DNA from: Xanthobacteraceae bacterium
GTDB taxonomy: Bacteria > Pseudomonadota > Alphaproteobacteria > Rhizobiales > Xanthobacteraceae
DNA length: 7,032 nucleotides
Direction: 5' to 3'
NCBI GenBank assembly: GCA_030043285.1
Contig: JASHXZ010000825.1
Span: 1-7,032, forward strand
In this document: in pieces, positions 5,610 through 7,032 of the stretch
Numbering within the stretch: position 1 is the first letter of the stretch
How the letters are laid out: each line of letters opens with the position of its first letter
Program-made: the position numbers and the translations under genes
Notes under the pieces: model-generated
Databases searched by the model: none
What the model saw: only the letters and a program-made list of their open reading frames with translations
What the model was told of the DNA's origin: nothing

Positions 5610-6938
5610 TCATGCGCCAAAAAGCTGCGCCACCGCGGCGGCGATGTTGAGCAGCCGACGGTCGGCGCCGTTGCGCGCGACCAGCATCAGCCCGACCGGC
5701 AGCGGGCTCACCGGTGTGGTCAGCGGCAGCGTGATGGCGCAGAGGTCGAAGAAGTTGATGATGGCGGTGTTGCGCAACAGCGCCGCGTTGCGCGCGGAAA
5801 ACACCTTCGGGTCGGCGACCTCCGCGATGGTCGGCGCGGCGATCGACGTGGTCGGCATGATCAAGGCGTCGAGGCCGGCAAGCCGCGCGTCCATCTCCCG
5901 CACCAGACGGGCGCGGTCGCGCATCATGTCGACGTAATCGGCCGCCGACACCGCGCAGCCGCGCTCGATGCGCGCCAGCACGTTGGGATCGACGTCGCCC
6001 GCGCGCCGGCGCAGCCGGTCGCGATGGATGGCGCACGATTCCGGCGGCGAGATGCCGCCCTTGGCGTTGACCTCATTCACGCCGTCGAACTGCGGCAGCG
6101 TCTCGTGGCTGACGCGCACGTCGGCGGCATCGAGTTTTTTGACGGCCGCGGCAAACCCGGCGGCAACCGCATCATCAAGCCGGTCGAGCGGCATGCCCTC
6201 GGCGACGCCGAAGCGCAGGCCGGCGAGCGCGCTTGGCGCAAGCGGCGCGAACGCCGAGAAATCTTCGCCGGCCATCACCGCGTCGGCCTCGGCGCAATCG
6301 GCGACGCTCTTGGCAATCGGCCCGATCGAATCGAGCGTGTAGCTCAACGGAAACGCGCCGTCGGTCGGCACGCGCTGGCGGCTCGGCTTGAAGCCGACGA
6401 GGCCGCATAGCGCGGCCGGAATCCGCACCGAGCCGCCGGTATCGGTGCCGATCGCGACCTCGCATAGGCCATCGGCGACCGAGACCGGCGCGCCGGCCGA
6501 CGAGCCGCCGGGCACCCGGGCGCGGTCGCGCGGATTGCCGGGCGTGCCGAAATGCGGATTGGCGCCGACGCCCGAGAAGGCGAACTCCGTCATGTTGGTC
6601 TTGGCGACGATCACGGCGCCGCCCGCGCGCAGCCGCCGCACGATCGTGGCGTCGGCCGAAGCGGGCTTGGCCTCCTCGGCCAGAATTTTCGAGCCGGCGC
6701 GGGTCGGCTCGCCGGCGACGTCGAACAAGTCCTTGATGCTGACGATGGCGCCGTCGAGCGGGCCGAGCGAGATGCCGGCGCGGGCGCGCGCATCGGCCGC
6801 GCCGGCCGCGGCGCGCGCCGCGTCCTGATAAACCGTGAGGCAGGTGCGCGCCCCCTCGCCTTTCGGATCGGCGATGCGCGCGAGCGCCCGTTCGAGCCGG
6901 TCGCGGCTGGATGTTGGCATTGTGTTTGCGGCGCTCAT
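5610..6938 (-). CDS. Amidase-signature family hydrolase
   Basis: A 442-residue cytoplasmic amidase; the family's usual length is about 450-500. It hydrolyses a C-N amide bond using a Ser-cisSer-Lys triad. The catalytic lysine is Lys69 in IVSIKDLFD. The cis-serine is Ser146 in PGGSSAGAP. The nucleophile is Ser170 in GTDTGGSVRIPA, 24 residues later, the same spacing as in fatty acid amide hydrolase. The chain then shows CGLVGFKPS and, near the C-terminus, INFFDLCAITLP, a region conserved in these enzymes. Its ATG overlaps the TGA of the upstream gene (ATGA), which indicates translational coupling; no separate Shine-Dalgarno is evident. A second Met at residue 7 is a possible alternative start. 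The solute-binding protein gene follows 63 bases later. Likely substrates are imported small amides, but sequence alone does not separate these from carbamoyl or acyl-amide specificities. A GatA role is unlikely given the transporter context and the absence of gatB/gatC here. Confidence 0.9.
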   Translation of the reverse strand: MSAANTMPTSSRDRLERALARIADPKGEGARTCLTVYQDAARAAAGAADARARAGISLGPLDGAIVSIKDLFDVAGEPTRAGSKILAEEAKPASADATIVRRLRAGGAVIVAKTNMTEFAFSGVGANPHFGTPGNPRDRARVPGGSSAGAPVSVADGLCEVAIGTDTGGSVRIPAALCGLVGFKPSRQRVPTDGAFPLSYTLDSIGPIAKSVADCAEADAVMAGEDFSAFAPLAPSALAGLRFGVAEGMPLDRLDDAVAAGFAAAVKKLDAADVRVSHETLPQFDGVNEVNAKGGISPPESCAIHRDRLRRRAGDVDPNVLARIERGCAVSAADYVDMMRDRARLVREMDARLAGLDALIMPTTSIAAPTIAEVADPKVFSARNAALLRNTAIINFFDLCAITLPLTTPVSPLPVGLMLVARNGADRRLLNIAAAVAQLFGA

Positions 6939-7032
6939 ACGCGCAGCACCATGGCAGGCTTGAGATCTTTCAGCGACGGCGCGCCGACCTGCTGCATGGC
7001 GACTTTGCGCTGGATTTGCCGCATCCTATCGG
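6935..7032 (-). CDS. C-terminal end of an unidentified protein, upstream gene of the amidase operon
   Basis: On the minus strand an open frame enters from the right edge and ends at TGA 6935-6937, giving 31 residues that finish VGAPSLKDLKPAMVLRV. The stop shares bases with the amidase ATG (ATGA, four-base overlap), the classic arrangement of coupled operon genes, so this is very likely a real gene end rather than a chance frame. The tail vaguely recalls the C-termini of FMN-dependent alpha-hydroxy-acid dehydrogenases, which have a helix and then a short strand with a Leu/Pro pattern. That resemblance is too weak to assign a function. Confidence 0.6.
   Translation of the reverse strand, partial: DRMRQIQRKVAMQQVGAPSLKDLKPAMVLRV

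Noticed and set aside
5128..5937. 269-codon plus-strand frame across the binding protein/amidase junction
   Set aside because: It spans two well-supported minus-strand genes and the gap between them, and its translation is low-complexity Ser/Ala/Arg-rich.
1..7032. CRISPR array, tRNA, rRNA, insertion sequence or transposase
   Set aside because: No regularly spaced repeats, no tRNA-like cloverleaf and no transposase reading frame were found on either strand by eye.

Overview
The window looks like chromosome of a high-GC alphaproteobacterium of the Bradyrhizobium/Rhodopseudomonas kind. The grounds are GC-rich codon use, a branched-chain-amino-acid-type (liv/HAAT) ABC transporter cluster, a Tat-exported solute-binding protein, and a palindromic repeat (CCGTCAYCCTGAGGTG ... 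CACCTCAGGATGACGG) of a kind I associate with that group. The taxonomic call is inference.

Layout, left to right. At 1-337 on the minus strand is the N-terminal part of a LivH-type permease, running off the left edge. At 338-596 is a divergent intergenic region. At 597-4175 on the plus strand is one very large gene of 1192 aa. Its N-terminal third is a complete DyP-type heme peroxidase of the YfeX/EfeB-like kind, and its C-terminal two thirds are a complete glycyl radical enzyme (pyruvate formate-lyase superfamily). At 4164-4271 is a palindromic repeat pair that supplies the stop codon of this gene. A separate perfect hairpin follows at 4280-4303. At 4311-5546 (minus) is a periplasmic solute-binding protein. 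At 5610-6938 (minus) is an amidase-signature hydrolase. At 6935-7032 (minus) is the C-terminal end of another gene, whose stop overlaps the amidase start (ATGA).

Reading the minus strand, the order is unknown gene - amidase - solute-binding protein - (gap holding the opposed fusion gene) - livH. This looks like an amide or amino-acid-derivative uptake and hydrolysis cluster into which the plus-strand fusion gene has been placed in opposite orientation. The amidase probably acts on the imported compound. Whether the fusion enzyme works on the same compound cannot be told from the window.

The main item of interest is the fusion. A heme peroxidase with all three expected catalytic or ligand residues (Asp153, His224, Arg242) is joined in one uninterrupted frame to a glycyl radical enzyme with an intact thiyl site (Cys769, with Glu771 two residues on) and an intact glycyl radical site (Gly1158). 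Glycyl radical enzymes are destroyed by oxygen, whereas DyP enzymes use peroxide, so the pairing is unexpected. I know of no characterised protein with this architecture. No radical-SAM activating enzyme is encoded in the window.
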